A stretch of 64,000 bases of DNA from Lactobacillus sp. ESL0677 (GTDB taxonomy: Bacteria > Bacillota > Bacilli > Lactobacillales > Lactobacillaceae): positions 682,001 to 746,000 of the forward strand of contig NZ_CP113946.1 in assembly GCF_029392875.1 (NCBI RefSeq), read 5' to 3'. A program made the position numbers and the translations under genes. The notes beneath the pieces were generated by a model, which was not told where the DNA came from, ran no database searches, and saw only the letters and a list, made by a program, of their open reading frames with translations. Shown piece after piece: positions 8,305 to 17,430 of this stretch (positions within the stretch are counted from its first letter, which is position 1; every line of letters starts with the position of its first letter).

Positions 8305-9516
8305 ATGAATAAAAAAGTTCTATACAGGCGTATGCTTTGGACATTATTGTTGGTGACAGTTTATATTTTGGGTCAGTTCATTATCATTCCGTTTGTTAAG
8401 CAAAGTGCTGCAGCCCATTATTTAAAAGCTAACACATTAATTAGTATTTTAGGGATGTATACTGGATCACAGACATCTCGGCCTTCTTTGTTAATGCTTG
8501 GCATCGGACCATATATGACAACAAATATTGTAGTTCAAGCTGTTAGCTCATTAGACCTGAAAAGTTTACGCCAGGTTTCACAGCATACCTGGGGGATAGT
8601 TACTAATTTTTTGAGTTTAATTGTGGCAATATTACAAGCCTTTTTATACGTAACTAATTTTAAAAAAGCGCTGTTACCAATTTATATTGATGGCTATAAT
8701 ATAAGTTTTTACTTAGCAATCATGGTGCTAGTAACAGGGGGAATGATCTCGATTTATTTGGCGAATATTATTTCTGAGCGTGGAATTGGCAATTCAGCAA
8801 TATTAATGGTGCCACAATTGGTACTATCGTTACCATCATTATTGATTCGTGGCTGGGGTACAAGTCGCTTTAACTTTTCTATTGTTAATCTTATTATTGT
8901 AATTTTAACGACCTTAGTAGTTGTGTTCTACGGGTTAGCATTAATTCGAGCAGAGGAGCGCATTCCATTAAGGGAGCCACAATTAATGAGTAGCTTTGCT
9001 AAATCTTATTTTCCAATTAGATTGTTGACAGCTGGAGCAATGCCATTTATGTTTTCAACATCAGTATTTATGCTGGTGCCGATGCTAGCTAAAAATAGTT
9101 CGTCAAAAGTTAAAAGCATAATTTTTAATATAATGTCAATTGATAAACCAAGTGGAATAGTTTTTTATGCGATTGTTATTATTTTGTTAAACTTTGTCTT
9201 TGGTTTAATTACACTTCAACCTAGTGTTAAAGCTCGTAATTTCAAAGAAAATGGCAGTTATTTTTATGAAATAGTTCCCGGTATGCAAACAGAAAAATTT
9301 ATTATGCATAAGTTTACTAGATTAACTTGGGCAAGTAGTTTAATTTTAATTGTTTTGAGTATTTGGCCCCTGATACTTGGCTTAAAGTGGTCACAAATGG
9401 CCAATCTTACGCCATTTATTGGTAACTTATTTATTTTAATTATGATTTTGGATATGATTGAGCAGGAATTTCAAACGCTAAATAGTGAAAAAAAGTACGT
9501 AATTGATTTGAAATAG
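8305..9516 (+). CDS. secY2: Accessory Sec translocase channel SecY2
   Basis: 403 residues with about ten hydrophobic spans. The SecY signature MLGIGPYMTTNIVVQ lies near residue 65 (plug/TM2 region), and ERGIGNSAILM near residue 152 matches the conserved SecY loop. It is shorter than housekeeping SecY and has reduced cytoplasmic loops, as in SecY2. It forms the dedicated membrane channel for SRRP export with SecA2. Good AAAGGAACT ribosome site 24 nt after secA2. Confidence 0.95.
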   Translation: MNKKVLYRRMLWTLLLVTVYILGQFIIIPFVKQSAAAHYLKANTLISILGMYTGSQTSRPSLLMLGIGPYMTTNIVVQAVSSLDLKSLRQVSQHTWGIVTNFLSLIVAILQAFLYVTNFKKALLPIYIDGYNISFYLAIMVLVTGGMISIYLANIISERGIGNSAILMVPQLVLSLPSLLIRGWGTSRFNFSIVNLIIVILTTLVVVFYGLALIRAEERIPLREPQLMSSFAKSYFPIRLLTAGAMPFMFSTSVFMLVPMLAKNSSSKVKSIIFNIMSIDKPSGIVFYAIVIILLNFVFGLITLQPSVKARNFKENGSYFYEIVPGMQTEKFIMHKFTRLTWASSLILIVLSIWPLILGLKWSQMANLTPFIGNLFILIMILDMIEQEFQTLNSEKKYVIDLK

Positions 9517-9527
9517 AGTTGATAAAG

Positions 9528-11024
9528 ATGTTAACATTAATCCCTGATTTACATACTAAAAATAAATTTTATCAGGAAAACACATTGCTAAGTTTATCTG
9601 CACGGTTGCAAGAAGAACAGATTGATAATCAGCTGTTACTTTTAAGCGATGAAACAGATCAATTCTCGGCCAATTTTATGAGTTCTAAGTCTCAGGTGAT
9701 TTATTTATTTGATGAAATTCGTGCGATTAAAATTAATGGTTCGCCATTAACGTTGAATGACTTAAATATTCCAGATAAGTACAAGATGGAAGCACTTATT
9801 TATGTGTCTTCAACATATATTCAAGTGTTCGATGGTAGTAAAAAGGTTATGGAAGTTGTTTTGAGTAGTAGCGGTGCGCTGCAGCTAGTAACTTACTATG
9901 AAGAAAATGGGCAGATAGTCGATCGCTATGATCTGCGCGGCTTTCGTAGTAGCCGCAGTATTTTTAATCAACTGAAGCAGCTAGTTAATAAGCAATGGTT
10001 CAATGCAACAGGCGACCTAGTAATGACTCAAAATGAAGATCTAACAGTAACTATTCCTTGGCAGCAACGATCGCGCTTTCAAAAATCTAATTATACTGAT
10101 TTGGCAGAAGTTGAATATGAGTTTGCACTGCCTCATTTAACCGGTAAGCAGCAAGTATTAATTGAGCCAAGTAAGGAAAGCCTTGATTTTCGTCATTTTT
10201 TATTGCAAGCTCAGGTTTATTATTACTTTACGAATGATACTCAAGTTGTTGATATCGATTGCCAAAATCTAATGCGTGATGACCAATGCTTGTTTCAAAA
10301 TGAGACATTGGCACAAATTTTTATAAATAAAATTAAGCAAAATGGCATTGATTTTGTTCCTGTTTGGCAGGTCATTCCACCATACTTTAGCGATTTTTCT
10401 TTAGGAACTAGTATGGAACAGGAGCAGCAAATTATTTATTGGCATATTGGGCAAATTAATAGTGATGACTTGATGCAATATTTCAACCAATTAATTGACT
10501 TGTTAAAGGAAAATAAAGATTTAAAAATAATGGCAGATGCAACTTATCAGTCCGCAGCATTACTTAAAAATATTTCGGCAAAGTTTATTGCAGAGTTTAA
10601 AGAAAAGGTCAGTAAGCTAGATGATACAGCTTCGTTAGATGAAATTAATGCAAACGACTTTGATGTTGATCAAATGGATGCACTTAATCGTTTTTCCTGT
10701 CCTGAAAATTTAACTCATGATCAAAAGCTGCAGGTACTAGGACAATCGCATATTTTTGTTGATACTGATCCGTTAACAGACTATACTTTGCAACTTGAGG
10801 CAGTCAAAGTCGGCATACCACAAATTGTTTATCAAAGTAATGACTTAGTTAAAGAGGGCAAGAATGGTTTCTTAATTAAGGACAAAGCAATCAGGGAACC
10901 AGCAGATGTTTTTTTGACTAATCTGGATAAATGGAATATTGCAGTTGTTGAAGATGTCCGTTTAATTCAACATTTGTCGCTTAAAGCGATTATTAATAAA
11001 TGGAAGAGGGTACTTCAGGGATGA
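9528..11024 (+). CDS. asp1: Accessory Sec system protein Asp1
   Basis: 498 residues. The ATG at 9528 is preferred to a TTG at 9519 in the same frame. MLTLIPDLHTKNKFYQENTLL is a typical Asp1 N-terminus. The C-terminal VGIPQIVYQSNDLVKEGKNG resembles a GT-B nucleotide-sugar region without clear catalytic residues, consistent with Asp1 being a degenerate GT-B protein in streptococci. It works with Asp2/Asp3 to guide the glycosylated preprotein to SecA2. Stop and next start overlap (ATGA at 11021). Confidence 0.88.
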   Translation: MLTLIPDLHTKNKFYQENTLLSLSARLQEEQIDNQLLLLSDETDQFSANFMSSKSQVIYLFDEIRAIKINGSPLTLNDLNIPDKYKMEALIYVSSTYIQVFDGSKKVMEVVLSSSGALQLVTYYEENGQIVDRYDLRGFRSSRSIFNQLKQLVNKQWFNATGDLVMTQNEDLTVTIPWQQRSRFQKSNYTDLAEVEYEFALPHLTGKQQVLIEPSKESLDFRHFLLQAQVYYYFTNDTQVVDIDCQNLMRDDQCLFQNETLAQIFINKIKQNGIDFVPVWQVIPPYFSDFSLGTSMEQEQQIIYWHIGQINSDDLMQYFNQLIDLLKENKDLKIMADATYQSAALLKNISAKFIAEFKEKVSKLDDTASLDEINANDFDVDQMDALNRFSCPENLTHDQKLQVLGQSHIFVDTDPLTDYTLQLEAVKVGIPQIVYQSNDLVKEGKNGFLIKDKAIREPADVFLTNLDKWNIAVVEDVRLIQHLSLKAIINKWKRVLQG

Positions 11025-12571
11025 GTAGAAAGACATATCTTATTCATAGCGGTGAGCAACCAATAGAAAATTTTGATGATTCCTTATCAAAATGTACTTA
11101 TATGTGGGCTGATCCAGTTAATTTGAATAAGCATAAGTTGGCTCCAGTTTTTAAAAATAATATTTTTAATCATGACTACTTATTTACTTACTTCTTTCTT
11201 GATAAAACTTCACCTTGGTTAAAAGATGTGAAGCTGTTAATGCAATTGCCAGCGTATAGAGTTCTTTATAGTGAAGATGCTGATGTACCAGCAAGTATCT
11301 TACAAGTTTTGCAGTTGCGCGGGGCCTTTAAAATTAAGCAGACCAACTTAGCTGCTACTATTAATAATTATTTTTTTAATACTGATTTTGGGTACCGAGT
11401 AAGTATTGATCAGTTTGAAATTGCTCCAGCATTGCAAAACCGAATTACTTATTACGGTGACAGCTATTTTAATGTTGAAGCAAATTTTGATGATCAGTGG
11501 CATTATTTAAGTAAGATGGCGTATAGTGTATCGGTAGTCAAGCGGCATGTCACTACATTAACTGTAGAGATGCAAACAACAGGTAGTGCAGAATTAAAGG
11601 TTGAAGTTAAGTGCTTTAATTCCAATAATCAATTAATAAAGACAATTGTCAAAAGTGGTGCAGAACTAAAAGCTGATAACGGGACGGTTATTGTAACTGG
11701 AATTGAAGAGTCGTTCTTTTATAGTATCTATTATTACGTGCGCGGACAGGGAAACGTAAAAATTGGTACTTTACATCAGCGTCGTTCACGTGGTAAATAT
11801 GGTTTTTTGGAGCTAGGCGGTAAGTCACTTGTTGATCGCAATGGACTTAATGGTGAAATCGGTTATTTGTTTAATCCTGGTAATATGCAGCCACCACTTA
11901 CAGTTTATTTTGCTGGGTGGCATTCTGCTGAAGCTTTTGAAGCGCGAGCAATGTTGCATTCTAAGGGTGTACCATATTTGTTAATTACAGATTTACGTGT
12001 TGAGGGAGGTACTTTTTATCTTGGCGATGCAGCTATTGAAAATAAGATTATAACGGTAGTTAAAGATTGTTTGGCTAAACTTCATTTTAAGCCTGGAGAT
12101 CTTATTTTGTCTGGTATGTCAATGGGAACATATGCATCATTGTATTATGGTGCTTTACTAAGCCCTGGAGATATTATCATTGCTAAGCCATTATTTAACT
12201 TAGGAACTGTTGCTGAAAACCTAAGAATTAACCGGCCAAATGAGTTTTATTGCGCAACAGATATGGTATTAATGCTTGAGGGAGATGACGATCATGCCTC
12301 TTGTCAGAAAGTAGACAATATCATGTGGCAAAGGCTTCAAGAGGGTAATTTTAGTAAGACAGATTTTGTTCTAGGATATATGCGTAATGACGATTATGAT
12401 CGATATGCCTATACTGAGTTGCAAGGTTTTTTACAAAAATATTATCCAGATCGTCATGTGATTTCTAAAGGGTATTATGGCCGACATAATGATGACAGTG
12501 CAACGATTGCTGCTTGGTTTGAGCAACAGTTATTCCATGTTTTAAAAAATAAATATGGTCAAAAGTTTTAA
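11021..12571 (+). CDS. asp2: Accessory Sec system protein Asp2 (alpha/beta-hydrolase type acetyltransferase)
   Basis: 516 residues from the ATG at 11021, which overlaps the asp1 stop; an upstream ATG at 11000 lies within asp1 and is less likely. The nucleophile elbow SGMSMGTYASLYYG places Ser at 367. A later GRHNDDS supplies His 489. The acidic MRNDDYD segment (454-460) sits where the catalytic acid of streptococcal Asp2 is expected (inference). Streptococcal Asp2 O-acetylates GlcNAc on SRRPs and is also needed for export. Last gene of the operon, followed by a strong terminator. Confidence 0.9.
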   Translation: MSRKTYLIHSGEQPIENFDDSLSKCTYMWADPVNLNKHKLAPVFKNNIFNHDYLFTYFFLDKTSPWLKDVKLLMQLPAYRVLYSEDADVPASILQVLQLRGAFKIKQTNLAATINNYFFNTDFGYRVSIDQFEIAPALQNRITYYGDSYFNVEANFDDQWHYLSKMAYSVSVVKRHVTTLTVEMQTTGSAELKVEVKCFNSNNQLIKTIVKSGAELKADNGTVIVTGIEESFFYSIYYYVRGQGNVKIGTLHQRRSRGKYGFLELGGKSLVDRNGLNGEIGYLFNPGNMQPPLTVYFAGWHSAEAFEARAMLHSKGVPYLLITDLRVEGGTFYLGDAAIENKIITVVKDCLAKLHFKPGDLILSGMSMGTYASLYYGALLSPGDIIIAKPLFNLGTVAENLRINRPNEFYCATDMVLMLEGDDDHASCQKVDNIMWQRLQEGNFSKTDFVLGYMRNDDYDRYAYTELQGFLQKYYPDRHVISKGYYGRHNDDSATIAAWFEQQLFHVLKNKYGQKF

Positions 12572-12642
12572 GATTTAACTATGTAAAGCAGCTCTTTGAC
12601 AAACATCCTATAAGAATGCTGTTGATGAAGATAATTAGCGAA

Positions 12643-12831
12643 TTAGATGCACTTTAAGCAGTGATGCTTAAAGTGTTTTTCTTTTAGTACAGCATTTTTG
12701 GCTTCTAAGTCAATTTTGGCAACTGCATTTGAAAAATTGCGATGACTATAAGTTGGGCGTTGAATTTGCTTAATTCTGCAATCAAGGTTTTGGAAAGTTT
12801 GAGACGAAGTTATGGCCTCTTTTTTGTACAA
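12643..12831 (-). pseudogene. Remnant of an ISL3-family transposase C-terminus
   Basis: The minus-strand frame contains RIKQIQRPTYSHRNFSNAV followed by AKIDLEAKNAVL. This resembles the C-terminal IK-x-I-x-R-x-x-Y-x-x-R-N-F...RI signature of ISL3 transposases. Only about 60 codons remain, with no start region, no catalytic part and no recognisable terminal repeats. The 3' end runs into the terminator hairpin of the asp2 operon. The call is by motif memory only. Confidence 0.45.
12650..12685 (+). terminator. Terminator of the accessory Sec operon
   Basis: A perfect 11-bp stem CACTTTAAGCA / TGCTTAAAGTG with a GTGA loop is followed by TTTTTCTTTT. It closes the asp2 end of the operon. Confidence 0.85.
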
Positions 12832-13174
12832 AAATATCCTGTTAAGGAATACTACCCATCAACAGGGTAAAGGGTACAGACACTTTTTAATATCAGAATA
12901 GTATACAATTTATTTTCATGATTTAAGGAAAAATTGATTTTAAAAAAGGTCGAAAGGAGGAAAGTTTGTTATTAATTTTTTGGCTAGATAATAGAGCTTA
13001 GATATGATAAAAAATTTACCTATTATAAATTTGTCGTTATTTTACATAATTGTTATTTTAAAATTCAGTTTAGTATTTGTGAATATATTTACATTGAAGA
13101 TTAAATACTTTAAAATTCGCTTATGTATAAAGTGCGAAGTATGTTGCTGAAGGCGATATACGGAAAGGAAAATT
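12686..13174 (+). other. AT-rich intergenic region upstream of a YSIRK adhesin
   Basis: It holds the transposase remnant, then about 330 bp of AT-rich sequence with several weak promoter-like boxes, none decisive (for example TTGTTA at 12968 with TAATAG 17 bp on). It also holds an orphan Shine-Dalgarno (AAAGGAGG, 12953-12960) before an 11-codon TTG-started mini-ORF (12966-13001). Confidence 0.5.
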
Positions 13175-16100
13175 ATGGTAGGTAAGAATAATTTTGCTAA
13201 AAGAATTAGGCAAGACGAGTCACAAGCAAAACGTGAACGCTTTTCCATTAGAAAGTTAAGTGTTGGTGTGGTATCGGTGTTATTAGGAGTGACTTTTTTA
13301 GGGCTGAACAATCAATCGGCGAAGGCTGATACAATTGCCGCTCCAACTCAGGATAAGGAAGAAACAACTAATAATCCGCAAAAGTCGGCTGAGCCGACTA
13401 AGAAGGAAAATCTTTCTACTTATAAGGGGCTGAAGGGATTTTTTAGTGATAAAAAGTCAGCTAAGTCCAGCAGTGTAGATCAGACTAAAACTACAGTAAA
13501 GCAGCCAGCAACCATACAGGACACTACAAACCAAGTCAAAGCAGCTGATGCAACGTCAACTGAAACGGCGACAGCGTCATCTACTGTACCTGCTGCAACT
13601 GAACAAAATTCGGCACCAGTTGTGACAGCTAATCAATCGGTAACGCCATCAACTTCAACTAAGCAGCCATCAGTAAGTGCGGACAAGGCCAGTCAGACCG
13701 TCAATCAGCCAGCAATCGCATCAACCCAAACAACTGCTGAACCACAACCTGAGCCACAACTAGCAGGATTGGCTCGTCAGGTAACAACTTGGCAAGAGTT
13801 TGTTAGTGCGATTCAAGATGCAAATGTTAGTGAGATCGATCTTGAAAATAATATTGCGTCCAATGTCACAGGTGGTAAAACTAACCTTAATTTTCCTGAA
13901 CGACAATTATTAATCCAGTCGGATCCGACAAAGAACCAACGCTTCATCCTTGACTTGCATTATTCTGGTCCACGGCCAGATGATAGCTTGACTGATACTG
14001 CCAATCGGGGAACTACTGATTTAACTTATCGTAATCTAGATATTTATTCACAAAGTTTTTATGGTCTTGATAATTCGGTTGATGGCACATCGACGCCATG
14101 TAAGTTAACACTTGATAATGTTAATTTTGTTGGTTCGCAAGTTACTTATAGTGGTCAGTACTCCGATATTTATATTAAGGGTACGGTTAATGGGGATGCT
14201 GTTCAGTCGTATGTCAGTCCAATTGATGGTAAGAGTTATAGTTGTGATGGTGGTGGCCAGCAATTATTTGAGTTGTATCAGCCAGGACAAAATTTGATTT
14301 TTACTAAGGATTGTAAGTTCGTGGGTTCGACAAGTGACGGTAATGTGCTCGAGCTTGACAATGGAGTCGATGATAATGGTGGTCCTAACGGAAGAAGTCG
14401 GACGAATAACATTCTAATTGACAGTGGTGCAGATGTTACCCTGAATCCACGTAAAGATGATGGTAATAATGGCGATAATGCTCAACATAGTAACAAAGCT
14501 AGTGGAATTGCAATTATTAATGGTATTGGTACCGTAACAGTCAATAAGCGAGCTCAATTAACGATTAATGTGGGCACGGATGATTATACTGGAGGCTTGG
14601 ATAAACGCAGAGCCGCAGCCATTATGATGACTAGTCAAAGCGGAAATAAAGCTAAGCTGATTGACAATGGTACGATTAACATCAATACTAACGGTGATAT
14701 TAGTCAAAGTGCGGGCGGTTCAACGAAAGCAGGCACATTAATTTATGACCAGGGGAGTTTAACTATTGGCCCTGGTGCTGCTTTGAATGTCTTTGGCAAA
14801 AATATGCAGGACTATTCAGGTACGTTAATTTATATCACTGGTAAAGCTGACCTAAACAACGGAACGTTAGATATTGAGCTGCAGAATGATCCGAATCATC
14901 CTGATAATTCTGGTTATGGTGCTGGTAATAAGAAAATAATCTTGGTTGATGTTGCCAGCAGTGATGCTTTGACGGTTAATAACCCGCAAAAGTTGGTGTT
15001 AAACGCTTCTAATAATAAAGTTCCTGGTACAAGTATTATTGGTGATAGCGAAATCGACATTAAGAATGTGCGGCAGGTATTTAACTTTGATAAGCTTAAC
15101 CCAATTACACTGCCACCATTTCATATCTTAAATGTACAGAAAAAGTCCGTCGGCAACCTGCAAACAATTGGCGTTAATAAGATTTCGGTTTTAAATGGAA
15201 ATCAGACTATTTCAGATGATGCAATCAAAGCTATTAAGGGCTTAGTCGCTGATCCAAATAATGCGGCAATTGTGCAAATTTTGCAGAAAGCCTTTAAGAC
15301 AGACGATATTGTGTCATACTTGCAAGATTCGCAAACTAAAAATATCATGCTTGATACTATTTTTAGTCAAGTAATTAGTAATGCGTTTTCTGACCAGGGA
15401 AATCCGGGTTACAACAATATCATGATGGTATCTCCTAACCAAGGAGGATTCTTGGATATTGAAGATGACAATGGCGTATTAGGACAGGCATCATATCACC
15501 AAAATGCGGATGGCTCAATTACAGTTACAGGTAAGGTAGATAACTTTAACGCTGATACAGATGGTCCAATACAGCCAAACAATGCCTTCAGTAAGCTGAT
15601 GACTTGTGGGATGTATCCTTACGTAAAGGCGCAAATTAGGGGCTTGCCGAATATCTATACTAACGGTCAAGTCACAGATCCATATAATTTAACCAATGAT
15701 GTTAATGGCGATTTGGGCCATGTATACAGTGCTATGGCTAATCCAGACGGTAAGTTTAGTATTACTTTCCCAGTTGACACGCCGGGTATTCACAGTGGCG
15801 CCGCAATTGACTTAACGCCAGAGGCCAACTTTATTGGCTTTAATCCTGAAATTGCAGGTAAATCAGCAACGGTCTATATTGGCAATATTATGGGTTTGGA
15901 CCAGATGAAGCTGACTACGGAAAAAGAGCTGGATAGTGGCTTGGAAGCTGCAAATGCTCGCGTTAAGGCTTCAGGATTAAGTGTCGATGACCAGCAGCCA
16001 TTCTTGACTAAGATAAAGACGGCACATGATGATGCAGTTTACTATATTGACAAGGCAACCGACTTTGATACAGTTAATTATTATCGCGGGAACGCACTTG

Positions 16101-16804
16101 ATAGCTTTAACCATGAATCAGCCAAGTCTGAGCTGAAAGCTTATGGTCAAAATTGTGTTAATACGCTTAACATTACTGATGCGGCTACAAAAGCGCAGAT
16201 TGATGCTCAAGTAGTTAACGGGAATGGTTATATTGACAGTAAGTTTGGCTCTAATCGGGTTGAAAATCGGGATGATTATACACCAACTAATCAGGCTCGG
16301 GATTTTTATACTGAACAAATATTGAATGTCTGCAAGTCCTGGCTGAATAGCTTGCTAAAAGATCAAGCAAGTAGTGCCAAGGCTGGACTTGATCAACATT
16401 CTGAACTGACTAATGTTCAGCAGCTAAAAGATCAGATTGATAGTATGGCCGATATGGTTAGTCACGGTGTGGTCTTAGCTGCAGACCTTGATAAATTGAA
16501 CGCGGCATATCAAGATGCTAAAAGTAAGATCAATACCCTTGTAACGCAGCAACTAAGTGGAGTTCTGCAACAAGAGGCATTGGAAAATGTTAAAAATAAA
16601 TGGCTTAGTTCCAGAGCAGCGTTGATGAAGCTGACTAAGCTAACAATTACCCGACAATCAGCTTATCGTGCTGAATTAAATGGTGAATTGTCTAAGGCAG
16701 CTGCGGCAATTAGCGCAGCAACTGACCTAGCTAATAGCTATCAAAATTTTGCAACTAAAGCAGATGCAATTGTGGCCGCAGCAACTGCAGAGAATAATCA
16801 ATAA
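13175..16804 (+). CDS. YSIRK-type secreted adhesin with pectate-lyase-like N-terminal region
   Basis: 1,209 residues. The N-terminal RFSIRKLSVGVVSVLLG core and QSAKAD cleavage region form a YSIRK signal peptide. A Thr/Ser/Gln/Ala-rich stretch (about 40-195) is followed by TTWQEFVSAIQDANVSEIDL, the opening of the pectate-lyase-like adhesive domain, with beta-helix-like ladders to about residue 610 (VTVNKRAQLTIN, AKLIDNGTININTNGD, GSLTIGPGAALNVFG). The C-terminal third is helical. There is no LPXTG, C-terminal membrane span or SLAP repeat, so its wall attachment is unexplained. Good AAAGGAAAATT ribosome site. It shares signal and post-signal layout with the protein at 39638. Monocistronic, with a strong terminator. 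Confidence 0.85.
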   Translation: MVGKNNFAKRIRQDESQAKRERFSIRKLSVGVVSVLLGVTFLGLNNQSAKADTIAAPTQDKEETTNNPQKSAEPTKKENLSTYKGLKGFFSDKKSAKSSSVDQTKTTVKQPATIQDTTNQVKAADATSTETATASSTVPAATEQNSAPVVTANQSVTPSTSTKQPSVSADKASQTVNQPAIASTQTTAEPQPEPQLAGLARQVTTWQEFVSAIQDANVSEIDLENNIASNVTGGKTNLNFPERQLLIQSDPTKNQRFILDLHYSGPRPDDSLTDTANRGTTDLTYRNLDIYSQSFYGLDNSVDGTSTPCKLTLDNVNFVGSQVTYSGQYSDIYIKGTVNGDAVQSYVSPIDGKSYSCDGGGQQLFELYQPGQNLIFTKDCKFVGSTSDGNVLELDNGVDDNGGPNGRSRTNNILIDSGADVTLNPRKDDGNNGDNAQHSNKASGIAIINGIGTVTVNKRAQLTINVGTDDYTGGLDKRRAAAIMMTSQSGNKAKLIDNGTININTNGDISQSAGGSTKAGTLIYDQGSLTIGPGAALNVFGKNMQDYSGTLIYITGKADLNNGTLDIELQNDPNHPDNSGYGAGNKKIILVDVASSDALTVNNPQKLVLNASNNKVPGTSIIGDSEIDIKNVRQVFNFDKLNPITLPPFHILNVQKKSVGNLQTIGVNKISVLNGNQTISDDAIKAIKGLVADPNNAAIVQILQKAFKTDDIVSYLQDSQTKNIMLDTIFSQVISNAFSDQGNPGYNNIMMVSPNQGGFLDIEDDNGVLGQASYHQNADGSITVTGKVDNFNADTDGPIQPNNAFSKLMTCGMYPYVKAQIRGLPNIYTNGQVTDPYNLTNDVNGDLGHVYSAMANPDGKFSITFPVDTPGIHSGAAIDLTPEANFIGFNPEIAGKSATVYIGNIMGLDQMKLTTEKELDSGLEAANARVKASGLSVDDQQPFLTKIKTAHDDAVYYIDKATDFDTVNYYRGNALDSFNHESAKSELKAYGQNCVNTLNITDAATKAQIDAQVVNGNGYIDSKFGSNRVENRDDYTPTNQARDFYTEQILNVCKSWLNSLLKDQASSAKAGLDQHSELTNVQQLKDQIDSMADMVSHGVVLAADLDKLNAAYQDAKSKINTLVTQQLSGVLQQEALENVKNKWLSSRAALMKLTKLTITRQSAYRAELNGELSKAAAAISAATDLANSYQNFATKADAIVAAATAENNQ

Positions 16805-16817
16805 TTATCAGAATAAA

Positions 16818-16860
16818 GTATCCTAAGTTATTTTAAAAAGTGACTTAGGATACTTTTTAT
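16818..16860 (+). terminator. Terminator of the YSIRK adhesin gene
   Basis: A perfect 11-bp stem GTATCCTAAGT (16818-16828) / ACTTAGGATAC (16843-16853) is followed by TTTTTAT. Confidence 0.9.
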
Positions 16861-17430
16861 TTAATACGATATATAAATATTATAATTTATGAGTATTTAT
16901 ATATAATTTACAAATATATTTAATCATATATTATATTGATAATTAACTGGAAGGTGAAAATCTTAAGATATCGTTAAGTTTAATAAAAGTAATGATATTT
17001 TTGCTACTTTTTTAAATTATTGCTGATTATTTTTATTAATTATAAGCAATAAGGTTATTTAATTAGAATCGTGTGTTTATTGACTTGCCCCTGAATTCTA
17101 TTAAATAAATAACCAGTATATATAAATCGCTAAGTGTAATTTGGTTATTATTACTAACAATTATTGTGTAAAAAGTACCATTGAATTTATAGAAATAATT
17201 ATTATAATAGTTACAACTAAGCCGCTAGTATTGCGACTTGTATAGTATAAAAAGTGTGTGTTAGAAAAGAACTACTATTAGTTATTAGTAGTAAGTGTAA
17301 TTTTATTGTTATTCAAGATAGCAATGTAAATTGCTTTCTCAGGTCTAGTTGGAGTTAATCGAATTTAGCGCCAAGTAACGGGTAACCGTCATGAAATCTG
17401 AGTTATCTATTATTAAGTTAGGTGTATAAG
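16861..17430 (+). other. Long AT-rich leader region of the giant SRRP gene
   Basis: 570 bp without a gene. Visible elements are TTGACT at 17080-17085 with an A/T-rich -10 region about 16 bp on, and TATAGTATAA at 17242-17251. A small inverted repeat ACTACTA (17270-17276) / TAGTAGT (17285-17291) lies in the presumed 5' UTR. The start site cannot be fixed from sequence alone. Confidence 0.4.
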
